This document shows positions 50,446 to 59,382 of a stretch of DNA of 64,000 nt, piece by piece (the first letter of the stretch is position 1; each line of letters starts with the position of its first letter). This stretch comes from Actinomadura luteofluorescens (GTDB taxonomy: Bacteria; Actinomycetota; Actinomycetes; Streptosporangiales; Streptosporangiaceae): positions 3,906,001-3,970,000 of the forward strand of contig NZ_JACCBA010000001.1 in assembly GCF_013409365.1 (NCBI RefSeq), read 5' to 3'. The translations under genes were made by a program, and so were the position numbers. The notes beneath the pieces were generated by a model, which saw only the letters and a program-made list of their open reading frames with translations, was not told the origin of the DNA and did not search any database.

Positions 50446-52036
50446 TGCTGTCCCCCGATTCGGTGCGGCCACGCCGGTGGCGCCCACCGAGCGGCCGTGA
50501 AGCGATCCATGGAGCAACAAGGTCTGGGCCCGCCAGGACGGCGAGGACGGCGAAGACCGCGGCGACCGCGAGGCCGCCGACCACCGTCCGGACGAGCGCG
50601 GGCGTGCCCGGGGCCCCGGCGGCGAGCATCCCCACCGCGCAGGCGCCCGCGGCGCAGGCACCCGCGGCGGCGAGCGCGAGCCGCGACACGTCGGCGGCGA
50701 TCCGGCGCAGCGGGACGGGCGCGACGCCGCGCCGCAGCCCGGCCAGCATCAGGACGGCGGCGAGGGTGATCCCGGAGGCGTTCGCGGCGGCCAGCGCGAG
50801 CGTCCCGGCGGACGCGGCGAACGCGCCGCCGATCGCGGCCGTGGCGGCCAGCCCCACGGCGAGCACGCCCGCCGGGCGCCAGGTCGGCTTCTTCTGCGCG
50901 AAGAACGCGCGGGCGGCGAGGCCGACGGTCGTCTGCCCCCACAGGCCGAGCGCGTACACGCGCAGGATGGCCGCGGTGCTCGCGGTGTCGGCGGACGTGA
51001 ACTCGCCGTGCTCGAACAGCACCCGGATGACGGCCGGCGCGCACGCGACCAGGAACGCGGTCGCGGCCAGCACCATCGCGCTCGCGACGGCGAGGTCCTG
51101 CCGGATGCGGCGGGCGACCTGCGCGGTGTCCCCGTCCGCCGACGCGCGGGCGAGCCTCGGGAACGTCACCGTCACGATCAGCAGGGACAGCACCATCGGC
51201 ACCTGCGCGACCTTCTGCGCGTAGTTCAGGTGCGAGATCGACCCGGCGGCCAGCCCGGCCCCGAGGAACCGCTCCACGAACACCTGCGACTGGCGCGTGA
51301 CCGTGTAGACGACGATGGGCGCGATGGCCGCCAGCCCGAGCCGCACGTCCACGTTCCCGGACGGCGCCGCGCCCCGTTCCCCGGGCGCGCCCCGCAGGCA
51401 GCGCAGGAACGCCGGGAGCTGCACCGCGACCATCAGGAAGCTTCCGCAGGCGACGCCGACCGCCGCGCTGGTTATGCCGACCGCGCCGGACAGGCCCGCG
51501 ATCAGCGCGAGGATGCCGACGTTGTAGGCGAGGTAGATGGCGGCGGGCGGCCCGAACCGGTGGTGGGCGCGCAGCGTCGCGCTCATGAAGCCCGCGACGC
51601 CGAACGTCACGACGGTGACCGCCGTGAGCCGGACGCACTGGACGGCCGGGCCCTGCTCGGCGAGCCCGGGCGCGAGGGCGTCCACCACGGCGGGCGCCGC
51701 GACCGCGAGCGCCCCGGCGACCGCCGACAGGCCGAGCACCATGCGGGGCAGGGCCGTGCCGACGAGGGGGCGCAGGCCGTTTCCGCCGGCGAGGAGCCGC
51801 GTGACGACGGGGACCATGAGCAGGGCCATGGCGTCCTCGATCAGCAGCGGCGAGACGGTCTCGGGGATCGTCCAGGCGACGAGGAACGCGTCCGTGCTGC
51901 CGCTGGCGCCGAACAGGTCCGCCATCACGAGGTCGCGCAGGAACCCCAGCCCGGTGCCCGCGGCGATGAGCACCCCCGACACGATCGCGGCCCGTCCCAC
52001 CGAACCGGAGGGGAGACGCTCGCTGCGCTCGGTCAC
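50309..52036 (-). CDS. MurJ/Wzx-like lipid-linked oligosaccharide flippase
   Basis: A 575-residue permease of the MviN/MOP superfamily with about 14 hydrophobic segments. GTGLGFLRDLVMADLFGASGSTDAFLVAWTIPE is the MurJ-type first helices, and NVDVRLGLAAIAPIVVYTVTRQSQVFVERFLGAGLAAGSISHLNYAQKV a family hallmark. In this EPS locus it is more likely to flip the repeat unit than lipid II. The C-terminus is hydrophilic and reads into the deacetylase start region. GTG start overlaps the polymerase stop (GTGA) with GGGAGGA upstream. Confidence 0.87.
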   Translation of the reverse strand: MTERSERLPSGSVGRAAIVSGVLIAAGTGLGFLRDLVMADLFGASGSTDAFLVAWTIPETVSPLLIEDAMALLMVPVVTRLLAGGNGLRPLVGTALPRMVLGLSAVAGALAVAAPAVVDALAPGLAEQGPAVQCVRLTAVTVVTFGVAGFMSATLRAHHRFGPPAAIYLAYNVGILALIAGLSGAVGITSAAVGVACGSFLMVAVQLPAFLRCLRGAPGERGAAPSGNVDVRLGLAAIAPIVVYTVTRQSQVFVERFLGAGLAAGSISHLNYAQKVAQVPMVLSLLIVTVTFPRLARASADGDTAQVARRIRQDLAVASAMVLAATAFLVACAPAVIRVLFEHGEFTSADTASTAAILRVYALGLWGQTTVGLAARAFFAQKKPTWRPAGVLAVGLAATAAIGGAFAASAGTLALAAANASGITLAAVLMLAGLRRGVAPVPLRRIAADVSRLALAAAGACAAGACAVGMLAAGAPGTPALVRTVVGGLAVAAVFAVLAVLAGPDLVAPWIASRPLGGRHRRGRTESGDSSEQADRTHLSHGTDRTGPAARTEADGRGHTARAAGTDVPLGRPLR

Positions 52037-53355
52037 GGCGTCCTCCCGGGAAGAGTTGAGGAGGCTTCGACCGACCCGAACGCGCGTGCCGCCGTGAGGC
52101 CGAGGATGACGCCGACGAGCGCGCACGTGGGCCCGCCCAGGTCCGCGTACAGGAAGTTGATCAGCAGGAACGCCAGCAGCGCGACGCTCGCGAGCCAGAA
52201 CGGGTCGCGGGCGTCGCGGCGCGTCCACAGCCCGGCGACGATCGCGGCGAGCAGCGCGGCGAACCCGGCGAGGCCCACCACGCCCTGCTCGGACAGGAAC
52301 AGCAGGTACTCGTTGTGCGGCGACAGGAGCGGCTGCCGGACGTACCCGTTCACGGGGTCGTCGGTCTCGCTGCCGGACGACAGCTCGATCGTGGCGTAGG
52401 TGTCGCGGTAGGCCGGGAAGTTCTTCACCCCGACGCCGGTGACCGGGTGGTCCTCCCAGATCCTGACGGCGGCCGCCCACAGGTTGTACCGGTCGTCCAC
52501 GGACTGGTCCGGGTGGCTGACCGAGCCCACCGTCGACTTCGCCCGCTCGACGACGGCCTGCGACCCGCCGCCCGCGGCGCCGAGCAGGACGAGCATCAGC
52601 GCGCCGCAGCAGGTCAGCACCTTGACGGCCGTCCACCGGTCGAACAGCACCAGGGTGAGGACGGCGGCGGCGCCGAGCGCGATCCACGTCCCGCGGCTGA
52701 GCGCCAGCGCCAGCGCGGCGCCGAGGACGGCGATCCCGGCGAGGGCGGCCGGGACGGCGGCGGCACCGTGCCCGGGCGCCGTCAGCGCGAACGCGGTCAG
52801 CACGAGGAACGCGAACCCGACGACGATCGACATGGCCATCACGTCGAGCGCGCCGAACGTCCCGACCGCGCGGATGTTCTGGCCGCCCATCGACGCGCCG
52901 TTCCCGGTGACCGCCTGCCAGATCCCGTACACCGCCTCCGCGAGGCCGAGGCCGAGCACCGCCCAGCAGACGGTCGCGAGGTCGCGCCGGTCCCGGACGA
53001 GCACGACGACGGCGAGCGGCACCAGCACGAAGACCTGGAGGTCGCGGACGAACCCGGCGAGGCTGGTGCCGATGTCGGCCGAGTGCACGGTGCTGATCGC
53101 GAGCGCCGCGACCAGCGGCCCGAACGCCGGAAGGGCCCGGCGCGGCATCCGCGCCCGGCCCGTGACCAGCATCCCGACCGCGACGAGCACGAGCACGGCA
53201 CTGGCGAGGTCCCCCGCGGTGGCCTGCGGGCCGGCCCCGAGGCCCTGCGCGCCGGGCGGGATCCCCGCGCACGCCACGGTCACCGCGATCAGCAGGCTCG
53301 GACGCCTCGGCAGCGGCCTGGCCAGGAAGAGGACGGCGGCGGCGTGCGTCGTCAT
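52033..53355 (-). CDS. O-antigen ligase/polymerase-like membrane protein (Wzy/WaaL type)
   Basis: A 440-residue protein with about 11 hydrophobic segments and a large extracytoplasmic loop (SVDDRYNLWAAAVRIWEDHPVTGVGVKNFPAYRDTYATI to SPHNEYLLFLSEQGVVGL). The W/H-P-xxGxG...HNxYL pattern is the Wzy_C/O-antigen ligase signature. It polymerises repeat units outside the membrane. Starts inside an ATGA overlap with the sugar transferase and ends inside a GTGA overlap with the flippase. Confidence 0.85.
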   Translation of the reverse strand: MTTHAAAVLFLARPLPRRPSLLIAVTVACAGIPPGAQGLGAGPQATAGDLASAVLVLVAVGMLVTGRARMPRRALPAFGPLVAALAISTVHSADIGTSLAGFVRDLQVFVLVPLAVVVLVRDRRDLATVCWAVLGLGLAEAVYGIWQAVTGNGASMGGQNIRAVGTFGALDVMAMSIVVGFAFLVLTAFALTAPGHGAAAVPAALAGIAVLGAALALALSRGTWIALGAAAVLTLVLFDRWTAVKVLTCCGALMLVLLGAAGGGSQAVVERAKSTVGSVSHPDQSVDDRYNLWAAAVRIWEDHPVTGVGVKNFPAYRDTYATIELSSGSETDDPVNGYVRQPLLSPHNEYLLFLSEQGVVGLAGFAALLAAIVAGLWTRRDARDPFWLASVALLAFLLINFLYADLGGPTCALVGVILGLTAARAFGSVEASSTLPGRTP

Positions 53356-54758
53356 GCGGGGTCCCGGAAGAGCATCGCCCGCGCCGTCAGCAGCAAGATC
53401 TTCAGGTCGCCGGTGAACGACCAGTGGTCGATGTAGTGGTTGTCGAGCCTCGCCCGCAGCTCGATGGAGGTGTCGCCCCGGAACCCGTGGATCTGCGCCC
53501 AGCCCGTCATCCCGGCCGGGACGCGGTGCCGCGCCGTGTAGCCGGGGCAGGTGCGCGAGAACTGCTCCACGAAGTGGGGCCGCTCCGGGCGCGGCCCGAC
53601 GAGGCTCATGTCGCCGCGGATGACGTTCCACAGCTGCGGAAGCTCGTCCAGCGACGTGGCGCGCAGGAACCGGCCGACCCGGCCCATCCGCTCGTCGTCC
53701 TTGACGGTCCAGCGAGTGTCGGCCTCACGCTCGTCCGCGGGCTTCAGCGTCCGGAACTTCAGCAGGACGAACTCCTCGCCGCCGAGCCCGATCCGCCGCT
53801 GCCGGAACAGCACGCCGGGGCCGCCCTCGGCCCGCACGGCGATCGCGCACGCCGCGAGCAGCGGCAGCGCGAGCACAAGGACGAGGGACGCCACCACGAC
53901 GTCGAGCACGCGCTTGGCGCAGCGGGCCGCAGGGCCCCGCAGACCCCACTCGACCCGCGCGCACGGCAGCCCGGCGAGGTACTCGCGCCGCCCCTGGGCC
54001 ACCGGGACGACATCCGACGGCGGCTGGACGAGCAGCGTCTCGCAGGGCAGCCCGAACGACATCCGCAGCACCGCGTCCAGCCGGTCGGGCGGCACGTCCT
54101 CGGCGACGACGACCAGCGTCTCGATCCCGTGCGCCTCGACGATCGACGGGAGGTCGGCGGTCTCCCCGAGGACCGGCGCCGCGCCCGGAGGCCCCTCCGG
54201 ATCTCCCGCGGACACCTGCCCGGCCACCGCGAGCCCGAGATCGCCGCGCTCGCGCAGCACGTCGAGCACGTGCGCGGCGGTCCCGCCCGTCCCGACGACC
54301 AGCGCGGAGCGGGCCCGGGTGCGGCGGCTCCGGTACGTCCGGACCGTCGCGTTCACGAACCCGCGCGTGCCGAGCTGCACCGTCCCGCACAGGGCCGCCG
54401 TCCACAGCCAGGCCGGGGCGTCCGCCCGCAGCAGCGCCGCGATCCCGCAGACGAGCAGCGTGCGGAGAAGGAGCGGCGGCGCGTCGGCGAGCAGGGACGG
54501 GGCGCGGCGCGCCCGGTACAGCCCGCCCGCGCCGTTGAGCGCCACGACCGTTAAGGCGGCGAGGCCCGGTAGGGCGCCGCCCCCGGTGAGGGACACGGCG
54601 AAGCCCATCGTCCAGCCGTCCAGTACGGCGAGGCCCGCCGGGCACAGCCCGGCCAGAATCCGCGCCCTTCGCGGAGCGACCCGCCGGCCGCCCGCCGATA
54701 GGAGTTCCGGAGGGACCGCGCCGGAGTCGACGGAGAAACTCAGCCCCTGGGCTCTCAT
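53352..54758 (-). CDS. Initiating polyprenyl-phosphate sugar transferase (WcaJ type)
   Basis: A 468-residue enzyme that puts the first sugar phosphate on undecaprenyl phosphate. Four to five N-terminal membrane helices, a CoA_binding_3-like middle (ALVVGTGGTAAHVLDVLRERGDLG), a further helix (CAKRVLDVVVASLVLVLALPLLA) and the catalytic domain VLFRQRRIGLGGEEFVLLKFRTLKP, DELPQLWNVIRGDMSLVGPRPERP, all conserved. First gene of the eight-gene EPS operon; the promoter must lie in 54759-55110. Confidence 0.92.
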   Translation of the reverse strand: MRAQGLSFSVDSGAVPPELLSAGGRRVAPRRARILAGLCPAGLAVLDGWTMGFAVSLTGGGALPGLAALTVVALNGAGGLYRARRAPSLLADAPPLLLRTLLVCGIAALLRADAPAWLWTAALCGTVQLGTRGFVNATVRTYRSRRTRARSALVVGTGGTAAHVLDVLRERGDLGLAVAGQVSAGDPEGPPGAAPVLGETADLPSIVEAHGIETLVVVAEDVPPDRLDAVLRMSFGLPCETLLVQPPSDVVPVAQGRREYLAGLPCARVEWGLRGPAARCAKRVLDVVVASLVLVLALPLLAACAIAVRAEGGPGVLFRQRRIGLGGEEFVLLKFRTLKPADEREADTRWTVKDDERMGRVGRFLRATSLDELPQLWNVIRGDMSLVGPRPERPHFVEQFSRTCPGYTARHRVPAGMTGWAQIHGFRGDTSIELRARLDNHYIDHWSFTGDLKILLLTARAMLFRDPA

Positions 54759-55110
54759 CGCGCGTCCCCTTCACAGACAAGCACCTTGCGGGGCCGTCGC
54801 AGGCGGCCAGGGATCAGCATCGCACCTGGTCAGAACGCAAATCGCCGCTTTTAACCGGGGCCGCCGCAGTCTTGAAGAGAAGATCGACGGGACGTTTCCC
54901 ACGGCCCCCCGCACGACCGTGGCCTCAGAAAGATCATGCGAAGTGGTCACCGCATGCGAACCTCTGCGAGACCATGGACGTCTATAGGTGAGTCGGACGC
55001 CGAGACCGGCCGTCCCGCCTCCGGGCGGGGCGGAATAAAGGCCGTTCCGTATTCGATCTTGTTGCCGGACCCGCGTCGCGCGGGACCCGGCGGGCTGTTG
55101 AGGGAGAACG
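54759..55110. promoter_or_regulatory. Divergent promoter region of the EPS operon and L,D-transpeptidase
   Basis: A 352-base gap. It contains locally AT-rich parts (ATCGCCGCTTTTAACC on the EPS side; GGAATAAAGGCCGTTCCGTATTCGATC on the other) and a short GC hairpin at 55014-55029 (CCCGCC/GGCGGG). No clear consensus promoter was assigned; both genes must start here. Confidence 0.5.
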
Positions 55111-56349
55111 GTGCGAGGTAAGGCGTTGGTGATGGCCCTCGTCCTGGGCCTGGCGACCGCGTGCGGCGGGAGCAGCGGCGGTGGCGACGGCGGCGGCGGG
55201 ACGACCACGAAGGGGGACGACGGCGCCCCCCAGGTGACGATCGCCCCGGCGAACGGCGACGGCAAGGCACGTCCCGACCAGGGCGTCACCGTGATGGCCG
55301 CGGGCGGCAAGCTCGGCGACGTCTCGGTGAAGCTCAAGGGCGTCGACGTCCCCGGCAGCCTGTCGTCCGACAAGACCAAGTGGCGCTCGAACTGGACGCT
55401 GCAACCCGGCGGCAGCTACCAGGTGTCGGCCACGGCGACGTCCGACAAGGGCAAGTCCGTCACCGCGACGAGCGCCTTCCGTACCACCCGCTCGACCGCC
55501 GCCACCCGCGTGAACAACGTCGTGCCGAGCCAGAACGAGACGGTCGGCACCGGGATGCCGGTCTTCGTGCAGTTCAACAAGGCCGTCCCGGAGAAGGCCA
55601 AGCCCGCCATCGAGCGCGCCATCGAGATCTCCTCGACGACGCCCACCGAGGGCGCCTGGCGCTGGCTGAGCGCGGGCGAGTCCTTCAACGGGCTGCCCTC
55701 GGTCGTCTTCCGTCCCAAGCACCCGTGGAAGGCGCGCCAGACCGTCACCGTCAAGGTCCACTTCGCCGGCCTGAAGATCGGTGACAACGTCTTCGGCGAC
55801 CGCGACACGGTCCGCACCTTCAAGATCGGCGACTCCCACGTCGTCAACATCAACGCCAGGACGCACCGCGCCGTCGTGAAGAAGAACGGCCAGACCGTCC
55901 GCACCTGGGGCGTCAGCCTCGGCAGCGGCGGCGACGTCCAGGGCGACGGCGTCGACCACCTGCTCACCACCAGCGGCGTCCACCTGACCATGGACCACGT
56001 CCGCCTGGAGCGCATGCGCCCGCCCGGCAAGAAGAAGGGCGACCCCGGCTGGTACGACGAGAAGGTCCCGTGGGCGACCCGCATCTCCAACAGCGGCGAG
56101 TACATCCACCAGAACATGGACGACCCGACCTGCCTCGGGAACCGCAACTGCAGCCACGGCTGCGTGCGCTCGCCCGCCAACGACGCGCAGTGGTTCTTCC
56201 ACTGGTCCTACCGGGGCGACCTCGTCACCATCACCGGCACCAAGCGCAGCCTCCAGTGGACGAACGGCTGGGGCTACTGGCAGCTCCCCTTCTCCAAGTG
56301 GACCAGCGGCGGCGCCCTCGGCAAGCCCATCACCACCTCCCACGCCTGA
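55111..56349 (+). CDS. Lipoprotein L,D-transpeptidase (YkuD)
   Basis: A 412-residue cell-wall enzyme making 3-3 peptidoglycan crosslinks. The lipobox LATAC puts the lipid anchor on Cys18, followed by a Gly/Ser/Thr linker, two Ig-like domains (about 55-235) and the YkuD domain with active-site NCSHGCVRSP near residue 350. This LppS/LdtMt-like layout is normal for actinobacteria. Start GTG at 55111 behind GAGGGAGA-like sequence. Divergent from the EPS operon; surface assembly is the common theme. Confidence 0.92.
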   Translation: MRGKALVMALVLGLATACGGSSGGGDGGGGTTTKGDDGAPQVTIAPANGDGKARPDQGVTVMAAGGKLGDVSVKLKGVDVPGSLSSDKTKWRSNWTLQPGGSYQVSATATSDKGKSVTATSAFRTTRSTAATRVNNVVPSQNETVGTGMPVFVQFNKAVPEKAKPAIERAIEISSTTPTEGAWRWLSAGESFNGLPSVVFRPKHPWKARQTVTVKVHFAGLKIGDNVFGDRDTVRTFKIGDSHVVNINARTHRAVVKKNGQTVRTWGVSLGSGGDVQGDGVDHLLTTSGVHLTMDHVRLERMRPPGKKKGDPGWYDEKVPWATRISNSGEYIHQNMDDPTCLGNRNCSHGCVRSPANDAQWFFHWSYRGDLVTITGTKRSLQWTNGWGYWQLPFSKWTSGGALGKPITTSHA

Positions 56350-56402
56350 GCCGTCCGGGCCACTACCCTTCGTGACCGACAGGTCGCGGAGGGAGTGCCC
56401 GG

Positions 56403-57515
56403 GTGGCGGCGAGGATCATCCTTCACATCGGCGTGCAGAAGTCGGGCACGACGTTCCTGCAACACGTGCTCCAGGCGAACGCCGACGCACTCGTCAAGGC
56501 GGGCGTCCGCTACCCCGTCAGCCCTGACTGGGCCCGGGGCAAGCGGACCGTCGCCAACCACGAATGGGCGAGCTACGGCCTGCTGGGAACGGAGTTCCCC
56601 TGGGTCTCGCAAGACCGCGCGTCCGAAGAGACCTCCTCCTGGCAGACCCTGCTGGACGACGTGAAGTCGAGGCCCGGCACAGCCCTCCTGTCCGCCGAGG
56701 CCCTCTCGGTCATCCGGACCCCCGCGATCCACCGCCTTCTCGACGCGCTGGGCGCCGACGAGGTCGAGGTCGTGATCACGGCCCGCAACCTGGGCTGGGC
56801 CCTGCCCTCCCTCTGGCAGCAGCACATCCGCAACGGCCGCTCGGTGAGCTTCGAGCGCTACCTGACCGGCCTGGCCGCCGAGCGCGAGAGGGGCCGGGAC
56901 CACATCGAGACCGACCGGTCCGCCCACCTGTGGCGAGCGTTCCACCTGGGCGGCCTGGCCCAACGCTGGTCGGACGCAGGCGCCACCCGCGTCAGCGTCG
57001 TCACCACCCCCGGCAAACCCCCGCACCTCCTGTGGCAACGCTTCGCCGAGGCGATCGACCTCCCCTCCTTCGCCGAGCCGCCCACCATGCCCACCGACCG
57101 CGCCCACACGGGCCTGACGGCCCCGGAGACACTGGTCCTGTCGTCCATGAACGCGGCCATACGCCAGACGTCCTGGAGCGGCCAGAACGCCGACCTGATC
57201 CGCCAGGCCGTCACGGCCCGCTTCCAGTCACGTGCCAAGCGCGGCAACAAGGTCGCCGCCCCACCCGAATGGCAGGCCCGCCTAGCTGAATGGGCCGAAG
57301 AAGACCTGGCCACCCTCCAGAACACCCCGGCGCACATAGTCGGCGACCTCGAGGACCTGCGCCACGACCCGTCCACGGAACCGGCAGCCCCGCCGACCCC
57401 CGAGGAGATAGCCCAGGCCGGCGCCGAAGCAGCCCTGGCCCTGGCAGCGGTGGCCCTCCAGGAAACCCTGATCCAACGCAACATCCGCCGCCTACGCCAC
57501 CGCCTCACCACGTAG
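56403..57515 (+). CDS. Sulfotransferase-like protein
   Basis: A 370-residue protein. IILHIGVQKSGTTFLQHVL at the N-terminus is the 5'-phosphosulfate-binding loop of PAPS-dependent sulfotransferases, and VVITARNLGWALPSLWQQHIRNG is the 3'-phosphate-binding strand with the conserved Arg. A long Ala/Glu-rich helical C-terminus follows. It could sulfate the polysaccharide or a lipid. GTG at 56403 is the start; the gene is 53 bases after the L,D-transpeptidase and may be cotranscribed. Confidence 0.75.
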   Translation: MAARIILHIGVQKSGTTFLQHVLQANADALVKAGVRYPVSPDWARGKRTVANHEWASYGLLGTEFPWVSQDRASEETSSWQTLLDDVKSRPGTALLSAEALSVIRTPAIHRLLDALGADEVEVVITARNLGWALPSLWQQHIRNGRSVSFERYLTGLAAERERGRDHIETDRSAHLWRAFHLGGLAQRWSDAGATRVSVVTTPGKPPHLLWQRFAEAIDLPSFAEPPTMPTDRAHTGLTAPETLVLSSMNAAIRQTSWSGQNADLIRQAVTARFQSRAKRGNKVAAPPEWQARLAEWAEEDLATLQNTPAHIVGDLEDLRHDPSTEPAAPPTPEEIAQAGAEAALALAAVALQETLIQRNIRRLRHRLTT

Positions 57516-57807
57516 CCGGAAACAACCGCCCTTTCAGAACAGAGTCGACCCGCTCCGCCGCAGCCTTGGCGTCCCCGCAAGGAAAGAGGACGCGCCCGCG
57601 CTGGACGTCCTGGTAAACCCACGCACCGCCAACGGCCCGTGCCCTCACGACCACGCCCACGTCTTCCGCGACCCCACTCGCGTACACCCAGAGGAGCGGC
57701 GTAGGGAACTCGCGCCCATAGAGCTTCACGCACCGCCACCCGAGCGCCCCGACCGCAAGCGCCAGCAGATCCAGATACCGGACGGCCCTGCGCCTCCGCC
57801 TCAGCAC
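57505..57807 (-). CDS. Small hypothetical protein of the regulatory module
   Basis: A 100-residue protein beginning VLRRRRRAVRYLDLLALAVGALGW, then CVKLYGREFPTPLLWVYASGVAEDVGVVVRARAVGGAWVYQ (a compact alpha/beta domain) and a Cys-containing end VLFPCGDAKAAAERVDSVLKG. Small proteins of this type accompany HATPase/XRE/DUF397 clusters in Streptosporangiales. GTG at 57807 overlaps the HATPase stop by seven bases. Function unknown. Its stop lies inside the last codons of the sulfotransferase-like gene on the other strand. Confidence 0.65.
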   Translation of the reverse strand: MLRRRRRAVRYLDLLALAVGALGWRCVKLYGREFPTPLLWVYASGVAEDVGVVVRARAVGGAWVYQDVQRGRVLFPCGDAKAAAERVDSVLKGRLFPATW

Positions 57808-58241
57808 GAGACCCTCGCCCACACCCACTTGCCGGGCGCGGTCCCGGTCACCCCGCACGCGGACGCCAGCGCCTGCACAAGCGGCAACCCCCACCCGCCG
57901 GTCCCGTCGTCATACCCGTCGTCTAGCGCCCGAGCGTCCGCCCCGATGTCCCCCGGCCCCATCAGCGGCCGAGTCACCGGCCTCTCCTCAGCCGGATCCC
58001 ACACGGCCACCAGAACGCCCCGAACCTCTCGCACGCACCTGACCCGGATCTCCCGCTCCCCCGCGACCCGCACGGCATTGGTGACGAGCTCCGCGACGAT
58101 CAGCAGAACGCTGTCAGCCACCACCCCGAGCCTCCATTCCGAAAGCCGCAACCCGACCCCCGTCGGCACCATCCCCGGCACGGTCCGGTCAGCCAGACAA
58201 GAAATGTCCACCTCACCCGCATCCACGGCATCTAACGCCAT
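57801..58241 (-). CDS. HATPase_c_2 ATP-binding protein (anti-sigma-factor kinase-like)
   Basis: A 146-residue GHKL ATPase domain standing alone. N-box LLIVAELVTNAVRVAG, G1/G2 boxes as VWDPAEERPV and GTGGWGLPLVQALASAC. The family includes SpoIIAB/RsbW-type kinases; in Streptomyces, such proteins form conserved operons (conservons) with DUF397 and XRE proteins. ATG at 58241 behind GAGGGTGG is chosen over 58277. Divergent from the XRE gene across about 110 bases. Confidence 0.82.
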   Translation of the reverse strand: MALDAVDAGEVDISCLADRTVPGMVPTGVGLRLSEWRLGVVADSVLLIVAELVTNAVRVAGEREIRVRCVREVRGVLVAVWDPAEERPVTRPLMGPGDIGADARALDDGYDDGTGGWGLPLVQALASACGVTGTAPGKWVWARVSC

Positions 58242-58351
58242 TTCCACCACCCTCTTTTCACTGGCTTGTCGAGACAACAGTGGGATCCCCGGGTTATTTT
58301 GGCCACACTTTCACCGGCACCGAAAACAAACGATCTCCGGGAGGATCAGCA

Positions 58352-59161
58352 ATGGAAAGCCACGACTCTCTCGATCCGCGATCATCACTCTGGGACCTCG
58401 TGGCCGTTCAGCTGCGACTTCTCCGCCTGCACCATGGTTGGACGTGCCAGCAGGTCGGGGAGGTGGCGAACGCCTCCCGGTCGCATGTTTCAAATTGGGA
58501 GGCGGGCCGCCGGCGACCTCACCAGGCCAACCTTGCTCCGCTGGACGAGGCATGGAGGACGGCAGGATTACTGACATCTCTAGCCGAACACGCCAAGGAC
58601 GGCCACGACCGCCCACGCGTAGGCGCCTTCCTGCAGTACGAGCGCGACGCCACGTCCATCAGGAACTACACATCCGACGTCGTGTTCGGTCTGCTCCAGA
58701 GCGAGAGTTATGCTCGCGCGTTGTTCCGAAGAGGCGGCGTGGTTGAGGACGTCGAGAGCGCCGTGAAAGATCGCCTACAGCGGCAGGAACGCCTGTACGA
58801 GGCGAACCCACCCCACCTCTGGGTGATACTCGCGCAAACGGTCCTGTGGTGGCAGGTGGGTGGGCCAGAAGTGATGTCCGGTCAACTTTCCCACCTGCTC
58901 CGAATGATGGAGTTCGAGCATGTAAGCCTGCGCATCTTTCCCGTTTCAGCAGGATGGCCGGGAGTGAGTGGCTCGCTCAGCCTCATGACCACGCGAGACT
59001 CCGAGGTCGCTTACCTGGAGTCGGGACGCATGGGGCGGCTGGTCGAACGCCCTCCGGAAATCCGAGAGTTCGGCGTAAGCTATGACCGAATTGGGGCGCT
59101 TGCGCTTCCGGAGGACCAGTCGAGGACGCTGATCAAGCACATGCTAGGACTGATGAAATGA
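58352..59161 (+). CDS. XRE-family regulator with DUF5753
   Basis: A 269-residue regulator. HTH_31-type helix-turn-helix at about 18-65 (LRLLRLHHGWTCQQVGEVANASRSHVSNWEAGRR), then DUF5753 (about 90-265; VFGLLQSESYARALFR, RLQRQERLYEANPPHLWVILAQTVLWWQVG). Paired with DUF397 proteins throughout actinomycetes, e.g. BldB/WhiJ-type developmental modules. The ATG at 58352 sits behind GGGAGGA. Its stop overlaps the DUF397 gene start (ATGA). Slightly lower GC than its neighbours at the start of the gene. Confidence 0.9.
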   Translation: MESHDSLDPRSSLWDLVAVQLRLLRLHHGWTCQQVGEVANASRSHVSNWEAGRRRPHQANLAPLDEAWRTAGLLTSLAEHAKDGHDRPRVGAFLQYERDATSIRNYTSDVVFGLLQSESYARALFRRGGVVEDVESAVKDRLQRQERLYEANPPHLWVILAQTVLWWQVGGPEVMSGQLSHLLRMMEFEHVSLRIFPVSAGWPGVSGSLSLMTTRDSEVAYLESGRMGRLVERPPEIREFGVSYDRIGALALPEDQSRTLIKHMLGLMK

Positions 59162-59343
59162 TCACTTGGCGCAAGTCCACTCACAGCGACGAGACCGGCG
59201 GCCAGTGTGTTGAACTGGCCGCGCTCCCCCACGCGGTCGCCATCAGGGACAGCAAAGCCCCCGACGCAGGCCACCTCACCCTCACCCCCCACGCCTTCGC
59301 CGACCTCCTCACCCGCGCCAAACTGGACAGACTCCCACACTGA
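59158..59343 (+). CDS. DUF397 protein (single domain)
   Basis: A 61-residue protein: ITWRKSTHSDETGGQCVELA (N-terminal DUF397 signature), AIRDSKAPDAGHLTLTPHAF and a short helix. Standard size and location after an XRE/DUF5753 gene, to which it is coupled by ATGA. It acts with the regulator, probably as its antagonist, as inferred for WhiJ-type modules. Confidence 0.9.
   Translation: MITWRKSTHSDETGGQCVELAALPHAVAIRDSKAPDAGHLTLTPHAFADLLTRAKLDRLPH
59237..59290 (+). repeat. 54-base exact duplication between DUF397 genes, copy 1
   Basis: Identical to 59603-59656, offset 366 bases (122 codons). Encodes the C-terminal DUF397 half. Confidence 0.85.
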
Positions 59344-59382
59344 CCCAGTCGCCTGCGGACACGGAACGAGGTAGGAGACGCT

